NCBI GenBank assembly: GCA_029977305.1 | Contig: JAPOLF010000004.1 | Coordinates: forward strand, 1 to 29,366 | Direction: 5' to 3' | Source: a bacterium | GTDB lineage: Bacteria; Chloroflexota; Chloroflexia; Thermomicrobiales; UBA6265 | Length of the DNA stretch: 29,366 bases | Shown here: positions 1 to 7,917 of the stretch, one piece after another | How the letters are laid out: every line of letters begins with the position of its first letter | Position numbering within the stretch: the first letter of the stretch is position 1 | Made by a program: the position numbers and the translations under genes | The notes under the pieces: generated by a model | Told to the model about the DNA's origin: nothing | The model's input: only the letters and a program-made list of their open reading frames with translations | Databases searched by the model: none

Positions 1-234
1 TGCCACCAGCGTCGGATCGCGATCCACGCTTTGCGCACCCACCGCGATGCTCCCCGCCGCGCACGCGATCGCCTCGAGCAGTGTCGACTTCCCGCTCCCG
101 TTCTCCCCCACCAGGAACGTCACCGGCGCGCGGAACTCCAACGTTCGCTCCCGCAGGGCCCGGATCACCGGCACCGTGAACGGGAACGTCTCCTCCGGCG
201 CGTCCGCTCGCATCGTCACCGATCGCAACACCAT
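1..234 (-). CDS. AAA-family ATPase, COG3910-like (partial, N-terminal 78 residues)
   Basis: This is the start of a minus-strand gene that runs off the left edge of the window. Reading from an ATG at 234 gives 78 codons open to base 1. A perfect P-loop, GENGSGKST, lies near residues 44-52 and is followed by LLEAIA. The preceding stretch (FPFTVPVIRAL...LEFRAPVTFLVGENGSGKST) matches my memory of the predicted ATPases of COG3910, small stand-alone AAA/ABC-like ATPases. Family knowledge implies ATP binding; substrate and partner are unknown. A purine-rich GGGGGA sits a few bases upstream of the ATG. It follows glnA on the same strand but is separated from it by a strong hairpin, so it probably has its own transcript. 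The ABC signature, Walker B and C-terminus are outside the window, so an ABC transporter ATPase cannot be fully excluded. Confidence 0.75.
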   Translation of the reverse strand, partial: MVLRSVTMRADAPEETFPFTVPVIRALRERTLEFRAPVTFLVGENGSGKSTLLEAIACAAGSIAVGAQSVDRDPTLVA

Positions 235-300
235 GATCCCCCTGTCACCGAGCCGTCCGCGCGCCGCGCGTCTTCCTCGAGTGTACGCCCCCAAACACCA

Positions 301-324
301 CGACCGGGGCCGAAGCCCCGGTCG
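301..324 (-). terminator. Hairpin terminator downstream of glnA
   Basis: A perfect 10-bp inverted repeat closes on a TTCG loop when read on the minus strand, in a C(TTCG)G context, which is an exceptionally stable tetraloop. It lies 35 bases past the glnA stop. The following minus-strand bases are only moderately T-rich (GTGGTGTTTGG), so it may be a weak intrinsic terminator or a 3'-end stabilising hairpin. Confidence 0.7.
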
Positions 325-358
325 CTGTCATTCACTGATTCCGCGTTCGGTCGTCGGC

Positions 359-1762
359 CTAGTAGATGCCGAGGTACCGATCGCGCTCCCAGCCGGTGAC
401 GTGCTTGCGGAACGCGTCCCACTCCGCCGTCTGGCCCTCGGTCAGCTTCTCGAAGACGTGGTCGCCCAGCGCCTCGCGGATCACCGCGTCCTTCTGCATC
501 TCGTGGACCGCCTCGCCGAGCGTCGCCGGCAGCACCGGGATGTTCCGGCGCTTCAGGTCCTCGTCGGTGAAGTGGTAGAGGTTCTCTTCCACCGGCTCGA
601 TCAACTCGAGCTCGTTCTCGATCCCGTCGATGCCCGCCGCCAGCATCGCCGCGAAGGCGAGGTACGGGTTGCACGACGGGTCCGGGCAGCGCAGCTCCAC
701 GCGCGTCGCATTCGGCTGCTCCGGGCGGATCCGCGGGATCCGGATCAGGGCCGACCGGTTCGTGCGCGCCCACGCCACGTACACCGGCGCCTCATACCCC
801 GGCACCAAGCGGCGGTAGCTGTTCACCAGCGGCGCGATCACGCCACACAGCCCACGCGAGTGCTTCAGCTGACCGGCGATGAAGTGCTTCGCCACCTTCG
901 ACAACCCGTACGGGTCCTTCGGGTCAACGAACGCGTTGCCCTTCTTGCCGACGAATCCGAAGCTCTGGTGCACATGCATGCCCGAGCCGTTGATCCCCTC
1001 GACCGGCTTCGGCATGAACGTCGCGTGCAGGCCGTAGTCCTGCGCGACCGCCTTCAGCACGTACTTGAACGTCGTCGCCCGGTCGGCCGTCGCCAGCGCC
1101 GGACCGTACTCGAAGTCGATCTCGTGCTGCCCGATCGCGACCTCGTGGTGGCTCGCCTCGACGTCGATCCCCATCGCCTTCAGCGCGTGGACCATGTCCT
1201 TCCGCACCTCGTACCCGAGGTCGGTCGAGAAGTCGAAGTACCCCGCCGCGTCGTGTGGCATCGAGCTCACGCCGCGCTCGCCCTGCTCGAACAGGAAGAA
1301 CTCCAGCTCCGGCCCCGTGTTGTAGGTGTAGCCCATCTTCTCGAGGCGATCGAGCTGGCGCTTCAGCACGTGCCGCGGGTCGCCCGCGAACGGATCGCCG
1401 TTCGGGCTGTAGACCCAGCAGATCACGCGCGCCGTGGTGTGCTCACCCGCCGTCCACGGCAGCACCGCGAAGGTGGAGAGGTCCGGCTCGAGGTACATGT
1501 CCGATTCGGCGATCCGGGTGAAGCCCGCGATCGACGACCCGTCGATCCACTGCCCACCGTCGATCACGTGCCCGAACACGCTCACCGGGATGGTCACGCT
1601 CTTCACGATGCCCATCACGTCGGTGAACTGCAAGTCGATGAACTCGACCCCGAGATCGGCACACGCCTTCAGCACGCTGGCCTTCGTCGGTCCTGCTGCC
1701 GGCTTTGCCGCCACTTTCGCCGTGGCCTTCGCCGCGGGCTTCGCGGTGCGAGCGGTCGCCAT
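359..1762 (-). CDS. glnA: Glutamine synthetase type I, with Ala/Lys-rich N-terminal tail
   Basis: This encodes cytosolic glutamine synthetase, which makes glutamine from glutamate, ammonia and ATP. All class signatures are present: DGSSIAGF (75-82), GPELEFFLF (150-158), HHEVAIGQHEI (205-215), GSGMHVHQS (259-267) and NSYRRLVPGYEAP followed by NRSALIRIP (314-343). The protein is 467 residues from the ATG at 1762, which has GGAAGGGG nine bases upstream. An upstream in-frame TTG overlaps that Shine-Dalgarno and is less likely. Without its tail the enzyme is about 440 residues, the size of the compact GSI-alpha class (Bacillus-like), which is normally controlled by feedback and GlnR-type regulators rather than adenylylation. 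That regulatory inference is untested here. The oddity is residues 2-27, a lysine/alanine/proline-rich, histone-H1-like extension not found in typical GlnA. Confidence 0.97.
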   Translation of the reverse strand: MATARTAKPAAKATAKVAAKPAAGPTKASVLKACADLGVEFIDLQFTDVMGIVKSVTIPVSVFGHVIDGGQWIDGSSIAGFTRIAESDMYLEPDLSTFAVLPWTAGEHTTARVICWVYSPNGDPFAGDPRHVLKRQLDRLEKMGYTYNTGPELEFFLFEQGERGVSSMPHDAAGYFDFSTDLGYEVRKDMVHALKAMGIDVEASHHEVAIGQHEIDFEYGPALATADRATTFKYVLKAVAQDYGLHATFMPKPVEGINGSGMHVHQSFGFVGKKGNAFVDPKDPYGLSKVAKHFIAGQLKHSRGLCGVIAPLVNSYRRLVPGYEAPVYVAWARTNRSALIRIPRIRPEQPNATRVELRCPDPSCNPYLAFAAMLAAGIDGIENELELIEPVEENLYHFTDEDLKRRNIPVLPATLGEAVHEMQKDAVIREALGDHVFEKLTEGQTAEWDAFRKHVTGWERDRYLGIY

Positions 1763-1846
1763 CTTGCTCAACCCCTTCCCATGCAACGCGGCGCACCATC
1801 CCGGGCCGTCCCGGGGAGCTGCGCCGCTCCTTCGATCACGCTGCGC

Positions 1847-1875
1847 ATCCTAGAACCGGCCGCTTCGCCCGTCAT
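1847..1875 (-). promoter_or_regulatory. Candidate glnA promoter
   Basis: On the minus strand ATGACG (-35, 4/6 match) is followed by a 17-bp spacer and TAGGAT (-10, 4/6 match), about 85 bases upstream of the glnA start. The spacing is ideal but the hexamers are imperfect, so this is only a candidate. The rest of 1763-2032 shows no gene on either strand that I can support. Confidence 0.35.
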
Positions 1876-2032
1876 CGTGCGTCCTGCTGTGATCCTGACG
1901 CCATTCTTGTGCAACATGCACGAAATGTGCGGATGACCCCGTCACCCACGCCTGCCGAAACCACTCCGCCCCGAAATGCGTCTCCAAAAACGAAACCGGG
2001 ACCTGCGGGGCACCGGTCGCTCCCGCCGTGAA

Positions 2033-2061
2033 TCGACACGCCGCCCCCCGCTCCGTACCAT
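2033..2061 (+). promoter_or_regulatory. Promoter for the Excalibur-protein pair
   Basis: TCGACA (5/6 to TTGACA) at 2033-2038 and TACCAT (4/6 to TATAAT) at 2056-2061 are separated by exactly 17 bp. The predicted start near 2068 would leave a leader of about 60 bases before the first gene, which has a GGGAGG Shine-Dalgarno. Confidence 0.5.
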
Positions 2062-2129
2062 TGCAGCAGTGACGAACGGGCATCGATCTGCCACTCCGTC
2101 ATCGATCGTCGACCACCGGGAGGTTCACC

Positions 2130-2579
2130 ATGCGTCCCATCGCCACCGTCGCCGCCGTGCTCGTCCTCCTCGGGTCATCCAGTCTGGCCGCGCTTGCCGC
2201 TGACGACGGCCGCGCCATCGAGACCGCGGTCGGCACCGATGGCGGCACCATCGTCTATGACGACACGATCCAAGAGCCCGACAACCCGACCACCATCTAC
2301 GTTGGCGGCGACTCCAACATGATGGTCACCCAGCCGAACCTCTCCCTCGTTCCCTCGACCGGCGACGGCATCTTCACCGTCAGCGCCCCGAGCATCAGCG
2401 TTCCGGTCTCCGGCGACGGCGTCATCGGCCTCGTCGATCCCGCCACCGGTCCCTCCTGCGCCGCCTACCCCACCTGGTACGACGCCCAAATCGCCCTCGA
2501 ATCCAGCGTCGATCCTCTCCTCATCGCCGCCCTCGATCCGGATGCGGACGGGATCGCCTGCGAAGACTCCATGCAATAA
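2130..2579 (+). CDS. Secreted Excalibur-type (calcium-binding-like) protein 1
   Basis: This is a 149-residue exported protein. Residues 1-23 form a signal peptide (hydrophobic core, then LAALA before ADDG). The middle (25-105) is a low-complexity Thr/Asp/Gly/Ser stretch. The C-terminus (109-149) is Excalibur-like, with CAAYPTWYDAQIALE followed by LDPDADGIACED. The DxDxDG loop resembles an EF-hand-type calcium loop, and C110 with C144 could form the disulfide usual in this domain. Excalibur domains are known in extracellular, often cell-wall-associated bacterial proteins; calcium binding is predicted from the motif and not shown here. GGGAGG lies seven bases upstream of the ATG. A paralogue follows 56 bases downstream on the same strand, so the two are probably co-transcribed. 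Confidence 0.85.
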   Translation: MRPIATVAAVLVLLGSSSLAALAADDGRAIETAVGTDGGTIVYDDTIQEPDNPTTIYVGGDSNMMVTQPNLSLVPSTGDGIFTVSAPSISVPVSGDGVIGLVDPATGPSCAAYPTWYDAQIALESSVDPLLIAALDPDADGIACEDSMQ

Positions 2580-2635
2580 TGCGCAACCCGGTCGCCCACC
2601 CACGGCGACTGTCGCGCACACGAGGAGTTCCCCGC

Positions 2636-3121
2636 ATGCATCCCCGCACCGCACTCGCGCTCGTCGCCGCACTCATCACCGGTATAGCCTTCGCCGCGCC
2701 GGTTGCCGCCATCGACGGCAACCTCCTCGGCTCCGCCAACGCCGGCCTCGCCTCGGAATCCGCCAGCGGCACGGACAACAACGTCGCGTCCACCAGCGGC
2801 AATCTCCCGGCAAACCTCCCGTCCTACCCGAACTCTCCCTCGCCGGAGGAGGTCGCCCCCGGCCCGCCGCCGGTCGCCACTGACACTTCAACCCCGACCC
2901 CCATCCCCTCGGCCAGTGCCGTCGGCACCAATGCCGTTGCCACCGATGCCACTGGCACCGTCGACATCGGCGGCGATTCGGTCGTCGGGGTGGGCGGCGC
3001 ATCCGCCTGCGGCTATGCCAACTGGTTCGAGGCGCAGCTCGCCCTCGAGAAAGACTCGAGCCTCGCAGTCACCCTCGATCCGGACGGAAATGGCATCGCC
3101 TGCGAATCGGCGATGAGCTAG
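2636..3121 (+). CDS. Secreted Excalibur-type protein 2 (tandem paralogue)
   Basis: This 161-residue exported protein is a paralogue of its upstream neighbour. The signal peptide covers roughly residues 1-25 (hydrophobic core, then APVAA before IDGN). A Ser/Thr/Pro/Gly-rich linker (30-120, with a PSPEEVAPGPPP segment) leads to a C-terminal domain with CGYANWFEAQLALE and LDPDGNGIACES, with C125 and C156 as the likely disulfide pair. The two paralogues match mainly in the C-terminal domain and differ in linker length and composition. The ATG at 2636 was chosen because GAGGAG precedes it and it places the signal peptide at the N-terminus; an in-frame ATG at 2579 would add an arginine-rich 19-residue leader. 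Its TAG stop overlaps the stop of the convergent histidine kinase gene within a single CTAG. Confidence 0.83.
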   Translation: MHPRTALALVAALITGIAFAAPVAAIDGNLLGSANAGLASESASGTDNNVASTSGNLPANLPSYPNSPSPEEVAPGPPPVATDTSTPTPIPSASAVGTNAVATDATGTVDIGGDSVVGVGGASACGYANWFEAQLALEKDSSLAVTLDPDGNGIACESAMS

Positions 3122-5958
3122 TCCGCGCGATCAGGCCCGCCGATCCGCGCCCCGTTCGTCGGCAACCACAGCGTGAAGGTCGATCCGCGCCCAAGTGTGC
3201 TCTCGACCGTCACATCCCCGCCCATCATCCGCGCCAGTCGACGGCTGATCGCCAACCCAAGCCCCGTGCCGCCCCGCTGGCGCGTCAATGCGTCATCCAC
3301 CTGTCGGAACGGCTCGAACACCAACTCCAGATGCTCCGGCGCGATCCCGATCCCGGTGTCCGCCACGCGGATGGCCACCCTCGTGCCATCCACCTGAGCA
3401 TTGACGCCGACCGATCCCTCCTTGGTGAACTTGATGGCATTCCCGATCAGGTTCACCAACACCTGCTGCACCCGTCCCGGATCAGCCACCACAGGGGGCA
3501 AGCCCTCCGCCGCATCCCAACCCAGCGTCAATCCAGCGGACACCGCGAGTGGTTGCGTCACGGCGATCGCATGTGCCACCGCCTCCCGCACCGACACCAC
3601 CTCGGGATGAAGGGTGATCGTCCCGGACTCCATCCGCGAGATGTCCAGGATCTCGGCGATCAACCCCAGCAGGTGCTCCCCCGAGGCGGAGATCTGCGAC
3701 ACATCTCGCTCCTGGTCTGCCGTCAACGGCCCGGAGTACCCATCGAGCAGGAGGTGCGCATAACCGATGATCCCCGTCAGCGGCGTACGAAGTTCGTGAC
3801 TGATCGTGGAGAGGAAGACATCCTTCAATCTACCCGCCTCGCGCGCCTGATCGAGCGCGATCCGCAACGCTTCCTCCGACTCGACCTGCTGCGTCACATC
3901 GACCATGTACCCCTGCCACGAGACAGGCACGCCCGCCTCGTCGCGCAGCACCATCGCCTCATCCCGCACCCATATCTCTCGTCCATCCTTCCGGTTCAGG
4001 CGATAGACGGCGCGGAACGGCTGCAGCGTCTCCACGCAGCGCGCTGCCTCCGCCGCCAATCCCGCATTGTCCTCGGGGTGCGACACCAACGGGAAGAACG
4101 CCATCTCCCCCGTTGCCTCCGCCGCGGTGTACCCGGTGAGATCGACCACCTGCGGACTGAACCAGGTCGGATTCGCAAGGTCATCCGGCGGGGTGAGGTA
4201 CGTCGTGATCGGGAGTCCGTCCACCAGATCGCGCAATCGCCCCTCGGCCGCCTCGAGCGACTGCAAGAGTTCCACCTGTTCCGTCACATCAAACTTGGTC
4301 GTGATCCAGAACGACGGCTTGCCTTCCGCATCTCGGACCAGCACCCCGGTGTCACTCACCCAGATGTAGTCACCACTGGCCGTGCGCTCGCGATACTGCT
4401 GCCGGAATGTCTCGCCCGTCTCCCACAGGCGGTCGGCGGCGGCATACACCTCGGCCTGATCGTCCGGATGGATGCGCGACTCCCAACTCGGTGCCCACTC
4501 CTCCCACGGCATGCCAAAGGTCCGCTCGATCGCCGCATTCCCGTATCGCGGCACCTTCGTCGCATCCACCGGACGAATGAACACCGACACCGGCAGGTTC
4601 TCAACCACGTCACGCAGCAATTGCTGCGCGTGCAGGATCGCCACCTCACGGTCTCGGTCCGCGGTGATGTCCTGCGAGATCCCGCGGACCAGCACGATCC
4701 TCCCCGAATCATTCGCAATCGACGTCGCTGTCTCCCGCAGCAACCTCCGCTCACCGGCAGGCGTGATGATCGCGTACTCGAGTTGGTGAGGACCGGCCTC
4801 TGCCATGATGCGCTCGTCCCATGCTATGAGCCGCTGGCGATCCTCCGGTGCCGCGGTGGAGAGGTACATCTCCGATGTCAGCTGTGAAGCCTCGGACTCG
4901 TCGAAGCCATGCAACGTGGCCATGCCAGGTGATCGGACGAAGTCGTTCGTCGCCGCCTGCCACTCCCAAGCAGCCATGGAGGCGGACCGAAGAGCGAGAT
5001 CCCGAATCTGCTCCGCCCGCTGCGATTGTGCGAGCGCCGCATCCAGACGCATCGCGCCGCGGGCAAGCCGAACCAGGAGCAAGGTCGCCAACAGGATGCC
5101 GAGCGTCGCATCCAAGACGGCCGATCGGGAGGACACCAGGTTCGACAGCAGGGCCGCCGGTCCGATCAACAGGGCCACACCCAGCAGGGTCACCGTCATC
5201 CCGGAGCCGAGGCCCTGCGGCGGCTTCGGCGCGGGCCGCCTGATCCGCAACGCGGCAATCACCACGAGCAGCAGCCCCGCCGCCCAACATCCCGCCACCA
5301 CGCGATCGACCGGCACCTCCAGTCCGATCCCCGCGGCCTCGGCCGCGTGAATGGCATTCCCGGTGGTCATCACCAGCAATCCGACACCGAGAATCCAGAA
5401 ATCCTTGTTCTCGGCCAGTGCCACGTGAATGGCCAACCCACTGGCGATCAACCCGAGGATCGGCAGCGCGAGATGGACAGGATTCCATGACGAAATAGGC
5501 ACCGGACTCGCGAACTCCGCGGCCGTCCAGAGCAGCAACCCCGCACCGATCGCGATGATCACCGAATCCAGCAACGTGTCCGCGACGCGCGCTTCCGGTC
5601 GCCGCCACGCCTCTGTCGCCAACCCGGCGATGATGCACCCGTAACCGATAGCGCACAGCACGGTAGAGGGGGTGTCTAATCCGACGGCGATGATATGCAG
5701 TACTTCGCATATCGTCGACAGCACCACGCCGAGCCCGACCAGGCACCACGACCCCTCGCAGGTGATGCCCGAGGCCCCCGCTCGCTGCAGGATCACCACC
5801 GTCGCGGCTGCACCAAGCGCGATCACCCCAACGGCCTGGGGCCATCCCTCAGGACCGAGCGCGATCAGCGTCGCAGCCGCAAGCGCCACGACCACCAGGC
5901 CGAGGTGCCAGCGTTGCTCATCGGGCGTGGCGGTGTGGTCCCCCGTGGTCATCCCCAT
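3118..5958 (-). CDS. Membrane-bound sensor histidine kinase with three PAS domains
   Basis: This is a 946-residue sensor kinase. Residues 18-300 form about nine or ten hydrophobic helices, a large integral-membrane sensor region of unrecognised type. Three PAS-like domains follow (about 325-435, 450-560 and 575-690); each ends in a PAC-like segment such as VRGISQDIT, ITTKFDVTE or QGYMVDVTQ. The HisKA domain carries the phospho-acceptor in STISHELRTPL (H721). The HATPase shows the N box (LIGNAIKF, about 837-844), G1 (DTGIGI, 867-872), F box (FEPFRQVD) and G2 (GGTGLGLAIS, 896-905). No receiver domain is fused and no response regulator lies nearby, so it is an orphan kinase. It is probably last in the minus-strand run that includes the DJ-1-like gene, 68 bases upstream. 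The ATG at 5958 has AGGGGATGG upstream; an ATG two codons later is also possible. The PAS ligands cannot be told from sequence. Confidence 0.95.
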   Translation of the reverse strand: MGMTTGDHTATPDEQRWHLGLVVVALAAATLIALGPEGWPQAVGVIALGAAATVVILQRAGASGITCEGSWCLVGLGVVLSTICEVLHIIAVGLDTPSTVLCAIGYGCIIAGLATEAWRRPEARVADTLLDSVIIAIGAGLLLWTAAEFASPVPISSWNPVHLALPILGLIASGLAIHVALAENKDFWILGVGLLVMTTGNAIHAAEAAGIGLEVPVDRVVAGCWAAGLLLVVIAALRIRRPAPKPPQGLGSGMTVTLLGVALLIGPAALLSNLVSSRSAVLDATLGILLATLLLVRLARGAMRLDAALAQSQRAEQIRDLALRSASMAAWEWQAATNDFVRSPGMATLHGFDESEASQLTSEMYLSTAAPEDRQRLIAWDERIMAEAGPHQLEYAIITPAGERRLLRETATSIANDSGRIVLVRGISQDITADRDREVAILHAQQLLRDVVENLPVSVFIRPVDATKVPRYGNAAIERTFGMPWEEWAPSWESRIHPDDQAEVYAAADRLWETGETFRQQYRERTASGDYIWVSDTGVLVRDAEGKPSFWITTKFDVTEQVELLQSLEAAEGRLRDLVDGLPITTYLTPPDDLANPTWFSPQVVDLTGYTAAEATGEMAFFPLVSHPEDNAGLAAEAARCVETLQPFRAVYRLNRKDGREIWVRDEAMVLRDEAGVPVSWQGYMVDVTQQVESEEALRIALDQAREAGRLKDVFLSTISHELRTPLTGIIGYAHLLLDGYSGPLTADQERDVSQISASGEHLLGLIAEILDISRMESGTITLHPEVVSVREAVAHAIAVTQPLAVSAGLTLGWDAAEGLPPVVADPGRVQQVLVNLIGNAIKFTKEGSVGVNAQVDGTRVAIRVADTGIGIAPEHLELVFEPFRQVDDALTRQRGGTGLGLAISRRLARMMGGDVTVESTLGRGSTFTLWLPTNGARIGGPDRAD

Positions 5959-6026
5959 CGATCAGCCATCCCCTGCGGCGTTGATCACCACGGCATCCGT
6001 GGCTTGGCGGCCTCTCGTTGACCTCC

Positions 6027-6647
6027 TCAGGCGCGTTCGCTGCCCACCCAACCGTCGTACTCCATGTCACGCGCCGTTCGCATTGCAATGTCCGTGCCAT
6101 GCAGCCGACCGACCACATGCAATGCCATGTCGATGCCCGCTGACACTCCGGCCGAAGTCACGATCGGCCCGAGATCGACGATCCGCTCGTCGTCCCGCAC
6201 CTCGATCTCCGGGTGCTCATGCCGCAACCAGTCGATCGTCGACCAGTGCGTCGTCGCCGGTTTGCCATCCAGCAATCCGGCCCCGGCCAGCACGAACGCC
6301 CCGGTGCAGACGCTCGTCACAAGCACCCCGCCCGTATGCTGCGCCCGAACCCAGTCCAGCAGGGCCGGATTCGTCCGTTGCGCCCGGGTCCCATACCCGC
6401 CCGGCACCACGATGATCGCCAGCGGCGGATGATCCCGATACGTGTGATCCGGCACCACCCGCAGCCCACCGCGACAGCGCACCACCTCCGGCCGCTCCGC
6501 GATCGTCACCACCGAGTACAGGTGCGTCTCAGCCCCGCCGGGTTCCGCTGGCGGCAAGGCAGCGGAGGCGAACACCTCGAACGGCCCGCAGAAGTCGAGC
6601 ACCTCGACCTCGTCGAAGACCACGATCCCCACATGTGCGGTCGCCAA
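6027..6647 (-). CDS. DJ-1/PfpI superfamily protein, isonitrile-hydratase-like
   Basis: This is a 206-residue single-domain DJ-1/PfpI protein. The nucleophile elbow is SVCTGAF, with C114 and T115, preceded by VVPGGYG (81-86) and followed by ATTHW (131-135) and TSAGVSAGID (164-173). An early LDFCGP puts an Asp at 18. Asp near residue 17 plus a Cys-Thr pair is what I recall as the catalytic set of isonitrile hydratase (InhA), which hydrates isonitriles to N-substituted formamides; the C-terminal ARDMEYDGW also resembles that family. Related proteins include GlxA-type AraC regulators, but no helix-turn-helix is present. The start is TTG at 6647, supported by a perfect AGGAGG five bases upstream; no nearby ATG fits. 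It lies 24 bases after a PLP enzyme and in the same direction as a formamidase-family gene. The exact substrate is unproven. Confidence 0.85.
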   Translation of the reverse strand: MATAHVGIVVFDEVEVLDFCGPFEVFASAALPPAEPGGAETHLYSVVTIAERPEVVRCRGGLRVVPDHTYRDHPPLAIIVVPGGYGTRAQRTNPALLDWVRAQHTGGVLVTSVCTGAFVLAGAGLLDGKPATTHWSTIDWLRHEHPEIEVRDDERIVDLGPIVTSAGVSAGIDMALHVVGRLHGTDIAMRTARDMEYDGWVGSERA

Positions 6648-6671
6648 GATGTCCTCCTGCTCGCCTCGAGG

Positions 6672-7787
6672 CTATCCCCGGATCGCCTGATCCAGATCCT
6701 CCCAGAGGTCTTCCACGTTCTCCAGACCGACCGACAGCCGCAGCAGCCGGGGATCGACCTCTTCACCGGCCCAACGTGCCCGCCGCTCGATCAGCGACTC
6801 CACGCTCCCCAATGAGGTCCCCGGCACCCACACCTTGCACCGGAAGGGGATCTCCACCGCGGCCTCCGGCTCCACCGTGAGGAACGAGAGCATCCCCCCG
6901 AACCCACCCTTCATCTGGCTCGCGGCGATCTCATGCCCCGGATGCGTCGGCAGCCCCGGGTAATACACCTGCGACACCCCCGGATGCCGGCTCAGTCGCG
7001 TCGCGATCTCCATCGCCGCCGCGCTCTGATGCCGCACTCGCAGCGGCAGCGTCTGCGCCCCGCGCCGCGCCAGCCAGCACGAGAACCCGTCCGGCTGGAT
7101 CGCGAACGACGACCGCCGCTTCCGCAGCCGCGCCGAGAGCTCGAGGTCCTTCACGATCGCCACCCCGAGGATGAGGTCGCTGTGCCCGGCGATGTACTTC
7201 GTCACCGAGTGCAGCGAGACCGCCGCCCCGTAGTCCAGCGGCCGCTGCAACACCGGTGATGCAAACGTGTTGTCACACACCCACGGCACGCCCTTCGCCG
7301 CTGCCAGCGCCCCGATCGCCGCCAGATCCGCGATCTCCATCGTCGGATTCGTCGGCGTCTCCACCCAGAGCAGCGAGGCCCCGGTCAGCGCCGCACCGAC
7401 AGCCTGCAAATCCGACTGGTCCACCGTCTTGATCGTCAGCCCGAACCGCGGCGCGAATTCCTCCACGAAGAGTTTGAAGCCGAAGTACGTGCTCGTCGGC
7501 ATCACCACCGTCGAGCCCGCCGGCAGGTCCGCGAACAGCGCGACCAACACCGCCTGTCCGGCGTTGAAGACCACCGCGTCGTTTCCGCCCTCGATCTGCG
7601 CCAACGCCCGCTCGAGCACGTCGTACCCCGGACCGCCACTGCGCCCGTAGTTCAGGCGCAACTCCGTCGGCCCCGGATTGACGAACGTTGCCGAGACATG
7701 AATCGGCGGTGCCACCTCGTCGCCCGGCTGCAGATCCACCCCGCCCTTGACCGCGTGCGTTTCCAGTCGGTAATGGTCGTTGCTCAT
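6672..7787 (-). CDS. Cys/Met metabolism PLP-dependent enzyme (cystathionine gamma-synthase/lyase family)
   Basis: This is a 371-residue fold-type I PLP enzyme of the Cys/Met metabolism family, which performs gamma- or beta-elimination or replacement on sulfur amino acids. The PLP lysine is K197 in SVTKYIAGHSD. ETPTNP (143-148), CDNTFASP (171-178) and the C-terminal RLSVGLENVEDL block are typical. The usual YSRxGNPT motif reads YGRSGGPG (47-54), which keeps the phosphate-binding Tyr and Arg but changes the rest; this can mark a divergent substrate specificity. Whether it is a gamma-synthase, gamma-lyase, beta-lyase or methionine gamma-lyase cannot be decided from sequence. It begins with ATG at 7787, 130 bases downstream of the formamidase-family gene, and is followed within 24 bases by the DJ-1-like gene, suggesting one transcript. 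Confidence 0.92.
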   Translation of the reverse strand: MSNDHYRLETHAVKGGVDLQPGDEVAPPIHVSATFVNPGPTELRLNYGRSGGPGYDVLERALAQIEGGNDAVVFNAGQAVLVALFADLPAGSTVVMPTSTYFGFKLFVEEFAPRFGLTIKTVDQSDLQAVGAALTGASLLWVETPTNPTMEIADLAAIGALAAAKGVPWVCDNTFASPVLQRPLDYGAAVSLHSVTKYIAGHSDLILGVAIVKDLELSARLRKRRSSFAIQPDGFSCWLARRGAQTLPLRVRHQSAAAMEIATRLSRHPGVSQVYYPGLPTHPGHEIAASQMKGGFGGMLSFLTVEPEAAVEIPFRCKVWVPGTSLGSVESLIERRARWAGEEVDPRLLRLSVGLENVEDLWEDLDQAIRG

Positions 7788-7917
7788 GAGTCTTTGGTGC
7801 TCCCATCGCGGCAGACCCGCGGCGTGCGTCAGTGATCGATGCCACCACCTGCGGCAGCGCGAAACCCATCGGATGGTACGGGCATTCGCGCGTCCCCGCG
7901 AGTGCCACGCGTTCGAC

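Noticed and set aside
47..1936. A 629-codon plus-strand open frame across glnA
   Set aside because: It is antisense to glutamine synthetase, which has every family motif. Its Arg/His/Val-rich translation matches no protein type and is a GC-skew shadow.
3331..4887. A 518-codon plus-strand open frame inside the histidine kinase
   Set aside because: Low-complexity Arg/His-rich antisense shadow of the PAS and kinase region; no ribosome site or motif.
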